Source: Aquimonas voraii
Lineage (GTDB): Bacteria; Pseudomonadota; Gammaproteobacteria; Xanthomonadales; Xanthomonadaceae
Length of the DNA: 64,000 nt
NCBI RefSeq assembly: GCF_900101825.1
Contig: NZ_FNAG01000012.1
Span: 1 to 64,000 of the forward strand
Reading direction: 5' to 3'
A model generated the notes under the pieces. The model was not told the origin of the DNA, searched no databases, and saw only the letters and a program-made list of their open reading frames with translations. This document shows, piece by piece, positions 62,843 to 64,000 of the stretch. Positions within the stretch are counted from its first letter, which is position 1; every line of letters starts with the position of its first letter. A program made the position numbers and the translations under genes.

Positions 62843-63880
62843 ATGAACACCCATTCCAGCTTTGGCCAGAACACCGAAATCAACGCCGAACTGCAGGCCG
62901 AACTGCAGGCGCCCGTGGTCGAAGCGTTCGGCCCTGAACAGCTCGACGCCCGTGAGCGCGCGCAATCCGACCGGATCGCCCGCGAGGCCGCCGCGCTCTG
63001 CCTCAAGGCCCTGCTGCACCGTGTCGATCCGCAGCGACATCCGGTCAGCGCCGATCCGACCAGTCTGGAAGCGCGCGCCGCGGCCTGTGCTGCGACCTTG
63101 CCTGCACTCGCAGTCGCGCGTCTGGCGCCGGGCCTGAAAGCGCTCTCGCGCCGGCCCACCCAGCTGCGCCGCCTGCTGGGCGAGCAGGGCCCGAGCCTGG
63201 CCGATTTGCGTCCTGCCGGCCTCGATGCGAGGCTCGATCTGCGCCCCAGTCTGCCGGCGCTGCGCACGCTACCCGCACCGTCGCGACTCGCCCGCGCCAC
63301 GCCGCGCTCGGCCACCCAGTTCACCCGCTGTCACCTGCTGCTGCGTGCGATCCACTGCGTGCGCGAAACTCAGCCGGCGGGCTGGGACGAGATCATCTTC
63401 GGTGGTCTGCGCATCGGCGCCAGCGGCAACGTGGCGGTAATGCGCGGCTTCGACGCCGGCGACTTCCGCACTGGCCACTACGCCAGCTATGGCGAACTGT
63501 TTCTGGGCCAGTACAGTCTGCGCACCACGCCGGGCTATCCGAAATCGCTGTACGCGATCTTCCAGCTGGTCGAATCCGACAGCAACGATGCCGCCGTGGC
63601 CAGAGCCCTGACGGATGCGCTCAGCAGCCTGGTGGGTCTGGTGGTGAGCTTCTTCGCAACGGCAGCCGCCGGAGCCGCCGCAGCGGCTGCGGTCACGCTG
63701 ATCGGCAATCTCATCGGCGCGCTCATCGACGAAGATGCGCTGCGTCCCTATGGCATCCGCCTGACGCTGAACAGTCAGAACCAGTTCGGTGGTGCGGTCG
63801 GACCGAAGCAGCACACCGGCAACATCACCGGCCACGGCGGCATCTACCGCATCGGCTACCGCTGGGTGCTGGGGGCCTGA
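62843..63880 (+). CDS. Hypothetical protein with C-terminal glycine/alanine-zipper region
   Basis: The start at 62843 behind GAGGAG gives 345 residues; the frame further upstream is a shadow. The first half is helical. The middle (about 165-240) is a compact beta-rich domain (IIFGGLRIGASGNVAVMRGF). A strongly hydrophobic segment (SLVGLVVSFFATAAAGAAAA and VTLIGNLIGALID, about 255-295) could insert in a membrane. The family is unknown to me. It lacks a signal peptide, so it may be a toxin- or pore-like or a secreted structural protein. Confidence 0.6.
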   Translation: MNTHSSFGQNTEINAELQAELQAPVVEAFGPEQLDARERAQSDRIAREAAALCLKALLHRVDPQRHPVSADPTSLEARAAACAATLPALAVARLAPGLKALSRRPTQLRRLLGEQGPSLADLRPAGLDARLDLRPSLPALRTLPAPSRLARATPRSATQFTRCHLLLRAIHCVRETQPAGWDEIIFGGLRIGASGNVAVMRGFDAGDFRTGHYASYGELFLGQYSLRTTPGYPKSLYAIFQLVESDSNDAAVARALTDALSSLVGLVVSFFATAAAGAAAAAAVTLIGNLIGALIDEDALRPYGIRLTLNSQNQFGGAVGPKQHTGNITGHGGIYRIGYRWVLGA

Positions 63881-63888
63881 GCGAAAGG

Positions 63889-63930
63889 CGCTGCGGCCGC
63901 CACCGGCTCAACCGCTCAGCGGCCGCAGCG
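63889..63930. terminator. Hairpin after the hypothetical gene
   Basis: CGCTGCGGCCGC (63889-63900) and GCGGCCGCAGCG (63919-63930) are perfect 12-bp arms with an 18-nt loop. There is no U-tract, so any terminating activity would rest on the hairpin alone. Confidence 0.4.
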
Positions 63931-64000
63931 TTCGCGTGGCAGCGTCGACGACGAATGCCTGTCGGATTCGCCGCGCAGCGAGGCGGGCGGGATCGGCATA
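63908..64000 (-). CDS. C-terminal end of an unidentified gene
   Basis: A minus-strand frame entering from the right edge reads ADPARLAARRIRQAFVVDAA, then TRTLRPLSG and a stop. It has natural composition, but too little is visible to identify it. Confidence 0.35.
   Translation of the reverse strand, partial: YADPARLAARRIRQAFVVDAATRTLRPLSG

Overview
The window is high-GC DNA from a gammaproteobacterium, most probably a member of the Lysobacterales (Xanthomonadales: Lysobacteraceae or Rhodanobacteraceae). The assignment rests on the argS-SPOR pair, an ECF sigma factor overlapping a TPR kinase, dispersed CCCGAAT heptamer repeats, and a secreted protein ending in an IFENGFEG-type tail. It is inferred from gene content, not from a marker-gene search.

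The window divides near 41.9 kb. From 1 to about 41.9 kb is accessory DNA: IS remnants, an intact IS3-family element, two separate integrase modules, secreted nucleases, an NAD-salvage and ADP-ribose cluster, an ArdC-like metallopeptidase, a histone-deacetylase-like enzyme and two candidate defence loci. From 41.9 to 64 kb is ordinary chromosome: tRNA-Arg, a SPOR protein, argS, an S9 peptidase, ubiA, comF, bioB-bioF-bioH, an amidase, a TVP38-flavoprotein fusion, and a sigma factor with its kinase. A 40-bp near-repeat of the 5' half of tRNA-Arg marks the boundary and looks like an integration scar.

The strongest candidate for an undescribed system is the operon at 30052-41202. It encodes a complete C5-cytosine methyltransferase, a P-loop ATPase, a 501-residue protein of unknown fold, an 1835-residue protein joining a PD-(D/E)XK-like motif to a C-terminal HerA/FtsK-type ATPase, and a GIY-YIG nuclease. 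The three middle genes match in order, size and motor position the FGH restriction modules (DptFGH/SspFGH) that normally accompany DNA phosphorothioation. Here no Dnd or Ssp modification genes are present and a 5mC methyltransferase sits first. I infer a modification-restriction system in which cytosine methylation replaces phosphorothioation as the self mark.

A second candidate is a three-gene minus-strand operon at 279-2792: an HTH protein, a small ribbon-helix-helix-like protein and a uracil-DNA-glycosylase-fold protein with an extra C-terminal domain, behind a good sigma70 promoter. A third theme is NAD: NadM-Nudix, NadV and an ADP-ribosylglycohydrolase-phosphatase fusion (9168-13330) can convert nicotinamide to NAD and remove ADP-ribose, a gene set also used by phages to counter NAD-depleting immunity.

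Mobility functions are a four-gene recombinase operon with two large tyrosine recombinases (19491-25368), a conventional int-xis-HD operon with a divergent Cro/C1 regulator (25432-28189), an IS3/IS407-type element (16990-18210) that truncated a neighbouring gene, and decayed IS3 and IS1595 copies.
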